From positions 682,001 through 746,000 of the forward strand of contig NC_059403.1 of NCBI RefSeq assembly GCF_905220565.1: a stretch of 64,000 nucleotides of DNA, written 5' to 3'. The position numbers were made by a program, and so were the translations under genes. Source of the stretch: Melitaea cinxia. Taxonomy: Eukaryota; Arthropoda; Insecta; Lepidoptera; Nymphalidae. The notes beneath the pieces are model-generated. The model saw only the letters and a list, made by a program, of their open reading frames with translations, was not told the DNA's origin and searched no databases. This document shows positions 54,560-64,000 of this stretch, in pieces. Within the stretch, counting starts at the first letter, position 1. Each line of letters starts with the position of its first letter.

Positions 54560-54735
54560 CCGTCTACTCCAACGGCCATCGGTCCTGCGACACAGATGAC
54601 CAGCCCACTGCCACTTCAACTTGCTAATTCTGTGGGCAATGTCGGTTACTTTCGTTCTCTCGCGGATAGTCTCATTTCTAATCCCATCTTTGAGAGAAAT
54701 CCCAAGCATAGCCCGTCCCATTGCACTATAAACTA
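54560..54735 (-). pseudogene. RTE-type LINE fragment (C-terminal end of RT ORF)
   Basis: The minus strand encodes MGRAMLGISLKDGIRNETIR, RERTKVTDIAHRISKLKWQW and AGHLCRRTDGRW, the characteristic C-terminal stretch of RTE/BovB-like LINE proteins in Lepidoptera. About 58 codons are open, but nothing else of the element is recognisable around it. Confidence 0.75.
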
Positions 54736-55217
54736 TAATTTTTTGTATACTTTTCTACTTAACAATACATCACGTATAGAAGAATACAGATTATGTATGT
54801 ACACGTATATCTTCCAAACGACCGTATCAAATCGAATAAGTTCCTACTTTTTTTTAGCTCAATATTGGAAGGAAAATATTTGTATAATAGAAAATCAAGA
54901 AAAAAATCTATATTTTATCACCAAATATATAATAGTATAAACTTCGCAAGATCGGCTACCAGCTAAACAAGATTTTATCTTTTATTTGCATAAAGAGCTT
55001 ACAATTCGAATTTAGAATTACCTGTTAACTTTAAATGACAAATTTCGAACTTGTGTTTTCATATACCTCGCTACTGTGATAAGTTAATAGACGATTTAGC
55101 ATATTAATTATGTGTGAATAGTTTTAAAAGATACTATGTAGTTCCTTTTACAAACTGACTAGTTTGCCTTTCATTTATATTTAATTAACAGTATATGTAA
55201 AAATAGGTTGAGAATAA

Positions 55218-55402
55218 TTTATATAATAAAAATGAATGTTGCTAAGCGCTTAACTCGAGAGTGGCTCGACCAATTCTGCTAATTTATTTTTTTGTATGTT
55301 CCTTAAGAGCCACAGACGGTTTTATTACTAAAAAAAAAAAAAAAAATTAAAAAAAAATTTACTATCAAATTTTGATAGAACGAAGTTTGTCCGGGCAGCT
55401 TG
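55218..55402 (+). repeat. Interspersed repeat (GAATGTTGCTAAGCGC ... GTCCGGGCAG)
   Basis: TTATATAATAAAAATGAATG through GTCCGGGCAGCTTGTG, with an inner poly(A) run. Confidence 0.5.
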
Positions 55403-56254
55403 TGTATTATGGATTCTATCAGAGCAAATTAGATTTATTTATTTATCAAAGGATAACCAACAAAAGATCCTAAAAATAGGATGCCGATGCTTTTTTTAAT
55501 TACAGGTTATCACAACATGTATTATAACGTCAAGTAATGCAAGGAATTTGTATATAATTGAATTGCAAAGTACAACAATTCGTTAATAGATCAATTTATT
55601 AATAAGTAATTACTAGTAAATATTTAAAATGACAATATCGTTAATATGTATATGTATGAGTACTATGTATTATTCAAGTAACAATTCAGAAATATAAGAT
55701 AAAATACAATGACAATAGCACATAAATTTAAAATGATTCAGTAAGATAAAAAAATGAAAACAACACATCGCAAACAAATGATATTAACAAAATAGGGGAG
55801 CGAGGGGCTTGTTGTAACAGGGGTAAGTAGTAACAGGCTCTTTTCACTAGGATCTTAAACTTTATCAAAGCATTTCTTTGACTCAATTTAACCTATAAAC
55901 CGCGCTGCATCATGTTGCCATAGCCAGTGTCCCGCCAGCCGGCGCAATGAGCGAAATTGTGCACGCGCATCATTTTTGCCAGGTAATATGAAATTGTACT
56001 GTCGTAAAATTTTGGTTTGCATTATTAATATCGACTAATTTCAGACTTTCTATATCTTATTTACATACAAATTTATCTATCTTTGATAATGTGTAACAGT
56101 TTTTAAGGTTGCTAAATTGTTTAAATAGTTATGTTGATAAATGTTAAAAATCATACCATGGGGTTATTTGTAACAAAAACCCGGGGCTAGTTGTAACAAG
56201 ATTCCAGGCTTGATGTAACGTGTTACAATATGCCCCAAGTTATGTTCTTCTAGA

Positions 56255-56392
56255 ATGAGGGTGTCTAAAAGAAAGTCAGAGCGGGCAACACAAAGCCAAG
56301 CATTCCAAAAATGCAGTATTCGGAAAGCTAGTCAGACTTTCGGATTATGTCACGTATCTCTTTATAGATACATATTGTCTGGTATGTGGTGA
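56255..56392 (+). pseudogene. Pogo-like transposase N-terminus (HTH-psq remnant)
   Basis: ATG at 56255 opens 45 codons: MRVSKRKSERATQSQAFQKC, then SIRKASQTFGLCHVSLYRYI, the helix-turn-helix pattern of Pipsqueak/CENP-B-type domains (IRKAA..FGVP..TLYRYV). The frame ends at TGA 56390-56392, just after the internal deletion. Confidence 0.65.
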
Positions 56393-56522
56393 AGCTTACA
56401 CAGATTCAAATAAAGAAGATTGGGTAAAGTGTATCATTTGTAAGATGTGGGCACATGTAGGATGTGTTACAGGAGACACTATTTCTTTTATTTGTATTAA
56501 TTGTTGCTCAGATGAAGACTGA
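56376..56522 (+). pseudogene. Pogo-like transposase C-terminus (PHD-like zinc finger)
   Basis: In the +1 frame relative to the HTH, 48 codons encode YCLVCGEAYTDSNKEDWVKC, IICKMWAHVGC and FICINCCSDED then TGA. The Cys4-His-Cys3 spacing and the WVKC...C..WAH..C core match the zinc finger at the end of many insect pogo-type transposases. It overlaps the HTH frame, so the deletion joined the two ends out of frame or a later indel shifted them. Confidence 0.7.
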
Positions 56523-57354
56523 ATTTAATTATAATGAAACCTACCAAATGTTGTTTCTTATATAAGTACAATACTTTGTTAGATAGATATTAAAAAGAGA
56601 TAATTACGAAGCATACCTTACATATAAATAATTTAATTACTTACTGTGATATAAAAGTTCAATGATGATTATAAGTAGTGTTTAAGTACATAAAACAGTT
56701 AATTATTTAATTTTTAGGCGTTGTTTACTTAAAAGTCTATTTGAGTTGATTTTTGATAAGAATTACATAATACCTACTTTAAAAAGGTGTCAATTTTGTT
56801 AAAAATAAACAAAGAATAAATGATTACAGGCATTAGTGTCGTTTTTTTTTGTCGTTACTACTTGCCCCGGTAGATGTTACAACTTGCCCCAAGCACGAGG
56901 TAAGTTGTAACACTGCACTTCTTCTAGAAAATAATTGATTGTAAAATAGTGACTAATAGTTATGGTATTATTTTTACTTAATTTAGTAGCAATATAATCA
57001 ATATATTTCAAGATATATTAGTTTTCATGAAAAATGTTACAACAAGCCCCTCGCTCCCCTACCACGTCAGGACAAAATACTATATACAATACTAAAATAA
57101 TAATAAAAATAAATAATTAAATTATTATAATCAATAGTAAGAGCTTGTTTTATTACATAAAGATTCCAGGTCGACCCAGACAGAGAACAATAGAGACAAG
57201 TATCAGTGGATCTTTAGATAAATTGAACAAAATAATGCCTATGTGTGAATAACTCAAAATCAGACTTAGGCCTAATGTAATTAGATTAAGGATTACGATT
57301 GTAATGTGTAATCTTTAATCATGATTACATACGACAAAAATTAATTAAATATTG

Positions 57355-58160
57355 TGTTTGCTCGCAAAAGAAAATAAAAACGGGCTCTTAATTACTTCTA
57401 CAAGTAATACGCGTAATTTAACTGTGGTAGGACACAGCAGAAAATATCCCACTCAAAATCTAGAGCAGCCCCACTGGGGAACCTTGACCTTACAAAAGAT
57501 CACAGATAAACAAAAATAAAAAGATTTTTCTTTCTTTTACACTAAATTTAACAACAAAAAATTCTCCATTTTTTTTTTGTTATTTTTTTTTCTCCCAAAT
57601 GTTTCACGCAATGTTATAGTGCTGTTGTATGTATTAGCTAATAGTGGAAACTTTTTTGATTTCAGTTATTGTAATTAGTCATAATATAATAATGTAATAT
57701 AAAATTGTATATTTACAAATAAAAATAAAATAAACAATACTACTGCTTTCAAGCAGTGTTGTATTCCTGTGGTGAGTATAGTGACCAGAGTTCCTCGGAT
57801 GTAGGTGGGGGTAGGGTCGGCAATGCGCTTGCTATGCTTGTAGCGTTGCAGGTGTCTATGGACTACGGTAATCGCTTACCATCAGGCGAGCCGTACGCTA
57901 ATTTGCCGACCTAGCTGTATAAATAAAAGTACAAGGTAGTATAAAATTAAGTAAAATAGTCAAGTAAATGTACATATTAATAATTCATGGATAATTCATA
58001 AAGTACTCGTCATATCTTGATCAATTTAAAATTAAACTACATGACAAGCATCAGCTTTCGATTAAAAAAATAATCATCAATCAAGAATCAAATGATCACT
58101 GGGTACGCTTAGTGAAAAGTGTGGTGTAACACAAAAAGAAAAGAGTCGAATTGAGAACAA
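57355..58160 (+). repeat. AACCGACTTC family, decayed and split by repeat A
   Basis: 57355-57420 (TTTGCTCGCAAAAGAAAATA, CTTCTACAAGTAATACGCG) continues at about 57930-58160 (AATAGTCAAGTAAATGTACA, AAGCATCAGCTTTCGATTAA, GAGTCGAATTGAGAAC). Confidence 0.5.
57421..57917 (-). repeat. Repeat A, itself interrupted
   Basis: 57421-57506 and 57738-57917 belong to one copy, separated by about 230 bases of A/T-rich insert. The whole sits inside a decayed AACCGACTTC repeat (57355-58160). Confidence 0.6.
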
Positions 58161-58746
58161 TTAATACTTCTAAATTTTGTGGAAATGGGAGGGTAACGTT
58201 TAAAATTCAAATATCGAATCAACTTTGTCCATTTACTTTTGATTACTGACTACTGTAATTAATAATAATGATTACTTGTCCAATCTTGATTAATTCTAAG
58301 CAGATTATTAATGTAATTACAAAAGTAGTTGATTACACCCCTGTTCAAAATGCTCTTGTGATGTATTATGGCGTCACTCATAAATATATTTAAATCGCCA
58401 GCGAATATTTTCGGTACAAAAATGTAACTCGTTCGCGGTATATCATCAAAAAATACTCGTTCGTATCACGTTACTCGACGCACGTGGAATAATGTTTTAT
58501 TTTGTTTTAATTAAAAATAAAAAAAGTTAGATATATCAGGTGTCGTGGAATGTTCGGACCGCATTCATTATATCTAAAATTAAAAACACATAGGTATGTT
58601 TTTGTATTTCTAAAACTGGATCAAAATACAAGACCGGTGAGATTCCCAAAAGAAAACTTGTATCATTCTTCTTTAGTATTCGTGTTGTTTCGGCATATTA
58701 TTGCTATTAAATTTAAGTGTGATATTCGCATTCGCGAAATATTTTT

Positions 58747-58882
58747 TTTTAACCGACTTTCAAAAAAGGAGGAGGTTCTCAATTCGATGTTTTATGTATT
58801 TGACCGTGTGGACCGATTTCGGCAATTTTTTTAATCGAAAGGTGGTGTGTGTCAATTGGTCCCATTTCAATTTATTTGAGAT
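58747..58882 (-). repeat. AACCGACTTC family, left part of the copy split by the retrotransposon
   Basis: TTTAACCGACTTTCAAAAAA, GGAGGAGGTTCTCAATTCGA; it continues at 61037-61130 (AGATCTAACAATTACTTTTC, GAGTTATATCTAATAATGCG). Confidence 0.65.
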
Positions 58883-61036
58883 TTATTTATTTATTTATTT
58901 TATTTATTTATTTATTACAGTTTACATTTATTGCACTTACAGTTTACAACCAAGGCGTACAATAAACAAGCATAAATTAATAACACTATAACAAATACAT
59001 TAAAAAAAAAAAATAACAATTTATCTTATAATACGAGTATACACATTAACATAATTCTAAATAATTAAAGCAAGATTTAACAAATTCAGACGAATTCATA
59101 GCGAATATATCAATACAACTATTGGAGGCCAACATATTATTAAGTAGGCGAAGGGCTGACTGCGTTGGGGCGCTCCGAGCCGCTTGCGTCCGCACACACT
59201 CCACCGCGAACAGCGGCCGGGAGCGCCTCATGACCGTACAGCGCGGTGCGCATATACCACATGCCCCCAATGTCGTAGGGTTATCTATTTTATTATTTAG
59301 TAAATGGTAGTAGTGGAGCACAAGGGCACACTTTCGCCTTAGCTCAAGTGTATCCAAGCCCACCATACCATGCACATAAAGAGAGGGATACAAATAAGGA
59401 TAGTAACCATAGAGTTTAAAGAACAAATAACGGGCAAACTTTTTTTGCACTCGCTCAACTAAGGTTTTATAAAGTTTTTCGTGTGGATTCCAAATTAAAG
59501 CATTGTATCCCAATGTACTGCGAATAAAAGCAAAGTATAATATTAAAATTGATTCTTTGTTAGAAAATCTTGCCGATTGTCTTATAACAAACCCAAGTGC
59601 TTTGTACGCTTTTTGACACGTTAATTTAATGTGGTGATTGAATGTTAACGCCGAATCAAAGATTATACCTAGATCACGTATTTTATCTACTCTAGATAAA
59701 GCTTCGCCGTCGACGGTGTACGTGAAGGAGATCGGGGAATGGGACCGAGTATACGTTACAATTTTACATTTAGATGTATTAAATGCTAATTGATTGTCTC
59801 TGCTCCAGGCACAAACATTATGTATGTCATTTTGAAGCGCATCGCAATCGGTATTGCCTTCAATAGTCATAAACAACTTTAGGTCGTCAGCGAACATCAG
59901 ACATTGGGTTCTTTTGAGTACTTCTGGAAGGTCGTTAATCATGATGAGAAATTGGGTAGGACCTAAAGTACTACCCTGGCTTACACCAGAAAGTACAAAG
60001 TATGGATCAGACTGATAAAACCCAAGCTGGACGTATTGAACGCGGTTTGTGAAATAATTTGCAAAGAACTTTAATAAAGTGGGTGTAAAACCTAATTTTG
60101 AAAACTTATTTAGAAGAATATCAATATTTACGCGGTCAAACGCTTTTTGAAAGTCAAAGTAGGCAACGTCAACTTGTTTTCTTCTGTCTAAAGCCCTTGC
60201 ACTGTAGTCGGTAAAATTAATAAGGTTCGTGGTAGTAGAGCGGCGGGCGCGAAAACCGTGCTGTGAGTCTGACAGTCGGGACTGGATTTGAGCAGTGATA
60301 TGACAATTTAATATTGTTTCCAAAACTTTTGCAAAGCCTGATAAAATAGCTATAGGTCTATAGTTATCTATTCTAGATTTATTACCACTCTTAAGAACTG
60401 GTGTTACTCGAGATAATTTCCAAGCAGTCGGATATTTTTCGGATGATAGTGACAGATTAAAGATAAAGTGAAGAGGGCCCTGAAAAACAGACAGACAGTC
60501 CTTTATAAGATATGAAGGAACACCATCTGGACCTGCTGTCGAACGGGGCTTAAGGCGCCGAACTGCGGTACGGATGTCAGCCTCAGATATGTAGCTTACA
60601 GAAACACACGCAGATGGGATACCAGGCACTGAACAAATTTCATTCATATCTAATCTAGGTTTTGCGGTTAGGAATACCGACCTAAAATAGGTTGCGAAAG
60701 CATTAGCAGCGTTTAATCCCGAAACTACATTTCCATTAATCTCATAGTCTGTACATAAATTATTAGATGCACGCTGATTTTTAACGAAGTCCCAGAATTT
60801 AGAAGGATTATCTTTCAAGTTAATTTCCAATGTATGTACATAATTTGAAAAAGCACTATTAATTAAAAATTTTGTCATTGTTCGATAAAACTTAAACATT
60901 TCTCTATTAAATTCATGCCCGCTGTGCTTATATTTCTTTAAATGAAAATACTTGTTTTTAATATTACGTATAATCTCAGGTGTAAACCATGTCGGATAAT
61001 TATAACGTGATGTATTTAGAGTTACTTTTTTTTTCT
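58883..61036 (-). mobile_element. Non-LTR retrotransposon (Jockey/CR1-like), 5'-truncated
   Basis: A reverse transcriptase ORF occupies 61034-59046. The 3' end carries an (AAAT)n-type tail at the low-coordinate side and there is no upstream endonuclease ORF, so the element is 5'-truncated. It interrupts a repeat of the AACCGACTTC family: left flank ends TTTGAGAT at 58882 and right flank resumes AGATCTAACAATTAC at 61037, giving a short AGAT duplication. Confidence 0.85.
59046..61034 (-). CDS. Reverse transcriptase ORF (662 codons open)
   Basis: The frame is open from just inside the TAG at 61035-61037 to the stop at 59046; the first ATG is at 60899 (617 aa). Upstream of it YPTWFTPEIIRNIKNKYF is the usual linker after the endonuclease domain, so translation originally began further 5'. 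RT landmarks counted from the ATG: STAGPDGVPSYLIKD (120-134), DNYRPIAILSGFAKVLE (178-194), HGFRARRSTTTNL (214-226), catalytic AYFDFQKAFD (246-255), GVSQGSTLGP (305-314) and FADD (336-339). The C-terminal region has the usual wrap (VQKKFARYLFFKLYGYYPYL). No internal stop or frameshift, so insertion is probably recent. The exact clade (Jockey, CR1 or related) is uncertain. Confidence 0.9.
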   Translation of the reverse strand, partial: KKKVTLNTSRYNYPTWFTPEIIRNIKNKYFHLKKYKHSGHEFNREMFKFYRTMTKFLINSAFSNYVHTLEINLKDNPSKFWDFVKNQRASNNLCTDYEINGNVVSGLNAANAFATYFRSVFLTAKPRLDMNEICSVPGIPSACVSVSYISEADIRTAVRRLKPRSTAGPDGVPSYLIKDCLSVFQGPLHFIFNLSLSSEKYPTAWKLSRVTPVLKSGNKSRIDNYRPIAILSGFAKVLETILNCHITAQIQSRLSDSQHGFRARRSTTTNLINFTDYSARALDRRKQVDVAYFDFQKAFDRVNIDILLNKFSKLGFTPTLLKFFANYFTNRVQYVQLGFYQSDPYFVLSGVSQGSTLGPTQFLIMINDLPEVLKRTQCLMFADDLKLFMTIEGNTDCDALQNDIHNVCAWSRDNQLAFNTSKCKIVTYTRSHSPISFTYTVDGEALSRVDKIRDLGIIFDSALTFNHHIKLTCQKAYKALGFVIRQSARFSNKESILILYFAFIRSTLGYNALIWNPHEKLYKTLVERVQKKFARYLFFKLYGYYPYLYPSLYVHGMVGLDTLELRRKCALVLHYYHLLNNKIDNPTTLGACGICAPRCTVMRRSRPLFAVECVRTQAARSAPTQSALRLLNNMLASNSCIDIFAMNSSEFVKSCFNYLELC

Positions 61037-61202
61037 AGATCTAACAATTACTTTTCGAGTTATATCTAATAATGCGTTTTTACTTGACGCTTTTTTCGTC
61101 GACCTACCATCGTCGAATTTTCGTCGAAATGGATGCATATCACATTTATTTATTTTCTAATTTAAAACTATCTAAAATTCATTCTTGCTGTTTCTCAACG
61201 TC

Positions 61203-61839
61203 AAGGTGAATTTATATTTGACTGACGTGTCGTGTCGTGTCGTGTCGTGTCATGACGTGATAGCTACCGCTTACATTATTGTGTCGTGTTCTGACACATC
61301 AGAACGATATTTTGAATCAATACAGCCGCAGCTCTAGAAAAGGTCAAACGTTTGAAATGTTCTTCAGTCTTCTATGAGTCATCGTATTTTGATTAAGATT
61401 TTGAAGAAGCTATTCAATTTTTAATGCTCGCAACTCTTTTAAAAAAGAAAGAAAGAGAAGGAGATTTTGGAATTATCCAATCAATAGATAAATATATATT
61501 ATATTGTTTATGTTTTATATTATAAATAGCATTATATTGTCGTACAATTTCAATTAAGTCATTCCTTTTAAGAGGCAAATAAACTATTATTTTACAATTT
61601 ATGTAAATAAACAAGCGACGCTTACGCGTCATAACACAACACCGTTCACATTAATCTGATGTGTCGTGATGACGCCGTTTCAGCACCTCCGCATCCCGCT
61701 TATCTGACGCGAATCAGAAGCCACCATGACATGGCACAACACATAAATGTAAACGTTGTCATATAAAACGTATGATACCGATTCTGTTCTGATGCGACAC
61801 GACACGACACGACACGTCAGTCAAATATAAATCCGCCTT
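61203..61839. mobile_element. DNA transposon remnant with (GTGTC)n in its inverted ends
   Basis: Left end AAGGTGAATTTATATTTGAC then TGACGTGTC and repeated GTGTC; the right end is its inverse (GACACGACACGACACG, GTCAGTCAAATATAAATCCG, CCTT), about 45 bases with two mismatches outside the microsatellite. The interior is AT-rich and non-coding. The superfamily cannot be assigned because no clean target duplication is visible. Confidence 0.65.
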
Positions 61840-62206
61840 AATAAGATTAATTCTTGTGAGATTAACTTACAACTACTTACTCAATATTGGGATTACCATC
61901 TAGTTTGCGAACATCAACAATCTCAAAATTACGTTAAACCCCTAACGCTAAAAGTTAGAAAAAACAAATTATGTTCGGGTGAATTTTAATCATTCAAATT
62001 AATTCAGAATGTACATTTTAAGGTTTTTAAGTATATTTAATTTAAATATTCATTTAATCGCCTAACTGATAACAAATACATGGAAATAAAACTGGTTACT
62101 AAAGATAATTAATGTGTAGATGGTGCAAATTAGGAACATTTAGGTACATTAGGTATGAAATTCATTTTTGTTTTCAAAAATAAACATATCATTTTTTTTA
62201 TAACAT

Positions 62207-62325
62207 AGAATATGCTTTATTGCACATCACTCAGAAAAGATTTATATAAAACACTTATTTACACATAGAGATAATAATGTACAAAGGCGGTGTTATCGCT
62301 TAGTAGCGATCTATATCATACACGA
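62207..62325 (-). repeat. LINE 3' end remnant, reverse
   Basis: ATATGCTTTATTGCACATCA to AAGGCGGTGTTATCGCTTAG, TAGCGATCT. Confidence 0.45.
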
Positions 62326-62454
62326 CTATTCCTAAAGTAAGTAAATGAATGGTTTTATTATTATTCAAATGAATTACCATAACAGCCTCTTTTGTAGTGT
62401 TACGAATAGTAGTAGTGTTTGTATTTGTATAAATATTTCTTGATGCTTTGAACG

Positions 62455-62605
62455 TATGTCCTTGTGTAGATTGTTATAATAAATACCTGATAGCGATCGT
62501 TACTCATAGTAGAGGAACATTTCCACTAACCTGCAGTGGACCAGCGTGGTGGATTAAGCTCAAATCCTTCTCCTACATAGAAAAAGAGGCGTATGCCCAA
62601 AATAT
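62455..62605 (+). repeat. SINE tail fragment
   Basis: AATACCTGATAGCGATCGTT...TCAAATCCTTCTCCTACAT...AGGCGTATGCCC; no head seen. Confidence 0.55.
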
Positions 62606-63189
62606 AAATTACACCCCGGCTAGAAAACAAGTCAGGTTCAACCATATCATGTATCTGGACCGGATCAGGAGAGAACGAGGCATGCCAGATCCGACAAGCC
62701 CTATCAAGATCAGGTCTGGTTCAGATAAGGATAGACTGATGTAAAATATAATTAAGTATGGTAAGGCAGGTTCGAACTGTTGATGACAGTTTTAATGCCA
62801 CGCTTCGAATGTATATAAAATAAAGAAATACAATTAATTCCACTAATAAGCTTCAGAGGCAAATAAGTAGAAAACAAAGAAAAATTTATTCTCGTACAAA
62901 TTGCTAGGAACGCGCGCCTGTCGATTACGAGATGTCGATTTGTTACGCGCCGAGTGCAAGCCCCGACGCGTGTTAGTCATTAATACGAAGAAATTTTCAC
63001 ATTTTTTACACTTTGTTACAACTTTTCTATTCATGCAGAAAGCGTTAAGAATGTTTATTTGAACAGAACATTTGTGTATTTCATAATGTTCAAACAACCA
63101 AATTTAGGTTATATTTTTTTCTCATTACTTAATAATTCATTGATAATGAATGATAACAACTTAAATGTAAGCAAATATTTTTTATGCGA

Positions 63190-63330
63190 CGAGATCGGTA
63201 AACAAGCATACGGACCACATGATGGTGAGCGGTTATCGTAGTTCACAGACGCCTTCAACATTAGAAAACGTCACAAGTGCGCTGGTGAGCCTATCCCCGA
63301 TCCTCCCTAGAAGCCCTGGGCATCTTACTC
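63190..63330 (+). repeat. Repeat A, degraded 5' half
   Basis: GATCGGTAAACAAGCATACG, ATGATGGTGAGCGGTTATCG and AGAAGCCCTGGGCATCTTAC. Confidence 0.5.
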
Positions 63331-63386
63331 GCGCAAAAATTTCGAGCATCTGCCAAAATTAAATGATTAAAAAAGCTTTCAATTAC

Positions 63387-63545
63387 ACGCGGTCGTCTCT
63401 TCCTAAGGTGAGCAACTTGACTACTTGTATTTTAGACCGCAGTCGGCTGATATAGATAAATATATATATGGCATATAGATTATACTCAGACTCGGGGCGG
63501 GAGGTCAAGAACAACAGAACAAAGCAACTTTACCAAGGGCTAGAC
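63387..63545 (-). repeat. Third-type SINE, degraded, reverse
   Basis: ACGCGGTCGTCTCTTCCTAA, CGCAGTCGGCTGATATAG and ACTCGGGGCGGGAGGTCAAG; the head is shortened. Confidence 0.55.
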
Positions 63546-64000
63546 AAAAAGTTTTTAAAGAATGTAGATACCTAAAATGCCTGTACCAGATGTGAAGTCT
63601 ATCAACGATGACGGTGCACATCTGCAAGGGTCGGACTTGACTTTTTCCCTAACAAATTACGGTATCCGTGTAAGTCCACCGATTACAATCCAACGATTCA
63701 TCACGCTGCGTCGAGCGGTACAGCACGTACTATGGTCATCAATTCAGACCCGTCCGCTGCTCGATCCTTCAATGCTATCGGTACTCTTAGGTTTAAATGA
63801 ACAACAAAATTAATTTGGAGTTTCGGTTTAAATTTATACGAAACTATACTTAGATTATTCAATTTATAATTTAAGAAGACGCTTTGGCACACAGAACTGA
63901 CTGTTGCGCTTGTAGTTGCATGTACGATCCCCGCTCATGACATCGATAGATTAATCGATGATTGTGACTAATTTAATATTTTTTTTTAAATATATATACA

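Larger units (their letters stand above)
55795..57059. mobile_element. Pogo-like (Tc1/mariner superfamily) deletion derivative
   Basis: Perfect 24-base terminal inverted repeats at 55795-55818 and 57036-57059 (starting GGGGAGCGAGGGGC) are flanked by TA on both sides (55793-55794 and 57060-57061), the target duplication of this superfamily. Subterminal copies of GTTACAAC next to GCCCC recur inside each end and probably act as transposase sites. The interior keeps an N-terminal HTH and a C-terminal PHD-like finger, with the catalytic DDE/D region missing. Confidence 0.8.

Noticed and set aside
54596..54940. 114-codon plus-strand frame
   Set aside because: The first half is the antisense of the RTE LINE fragment; the rest is AT-rich chance reading.
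59122..59310. 62-codon plus-strand frame
   Set aside because: Antisense of the reverse transcriptase ORF.
61414..61632. 72-codon minus-strand frame
   Set aside because: Interior of the GTGTC-ended transposon remnant; AT-rich without motif.
63577..63892. Overlapping frames of both strands near the right edge
   Set aside because: The minus frame (VPIALKDRAADGSELMTIV) looked protein-like and may be a recurrent repeat, but I could not tie it to any known family or splice structure.

Overview
The window is eukaryotic and almost certainly from a lepidopteran, probably a nymphalid-type butterfly. It is AT-rich, its genes are split by consensus splice sites, and it is crowded with moth and butterfly repeat families: tRNA-derived SINEs with A and B boxes, Helitron-like elements ending CTAG|T, and many MITEs. 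The species call is inference. No bacterial, CRISPR or operon structure is present.

Two protein-coding genes could be reconstructed completely by joining open frames across consistent splice phases. Gene 1 (+ strand, about 14197-21952) has a TATA box, a probable non-coding first exon, a signal-peptide exon and poly-aspartate exons. It appears to have two alternative 3' ends. The short form (287 aa) reads through a donor site into a basic Lys/Ala tail and ends at 16623. The long form (552 aa) splices at that donor into four further exons ending at 21568. Gene 2 (- strand, 51996-25550) is a 12-coding-exon, 635-aa SLC26 anion transporter resembling SLC26A11, with a C-terminal STAS domain and one GC-AG intron. 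The two genes converge; their 3' ends are about 3.5 kb apart.

Region by region: 1-14 kb is gene-free DNA with scattered repeats. 14-22 kb is gene 1. 22-25.5 kb is the convergent intergenic gap, which holds a perfect-looking palindrome with a tRNA-like gene in each arm. 25.5-52 kb is gene 2, whose introns are loaded with nested transposons (Ginger-like, Helitron-like, hAT-like and Harbinger-like elements, SINEs) and a decayed unidentified coding patch at 40.9-41.6 kb. 52-64 kb is gene-free DNA with an RTE LINE scrap, a deleted pogo-like transposon that kept only its DNA-binding N-terminus and zinc-finger C-terminus, a nearly intact non-LTR reverse transcriptase ORF, and a 640-bp inverted-repeat element.

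The genes do not form an obvious pathway. One encodes a secreted acidic protein of unknown function and the other a membrane anion transporter. All assignments come from reading the sequence; no database search was possible.
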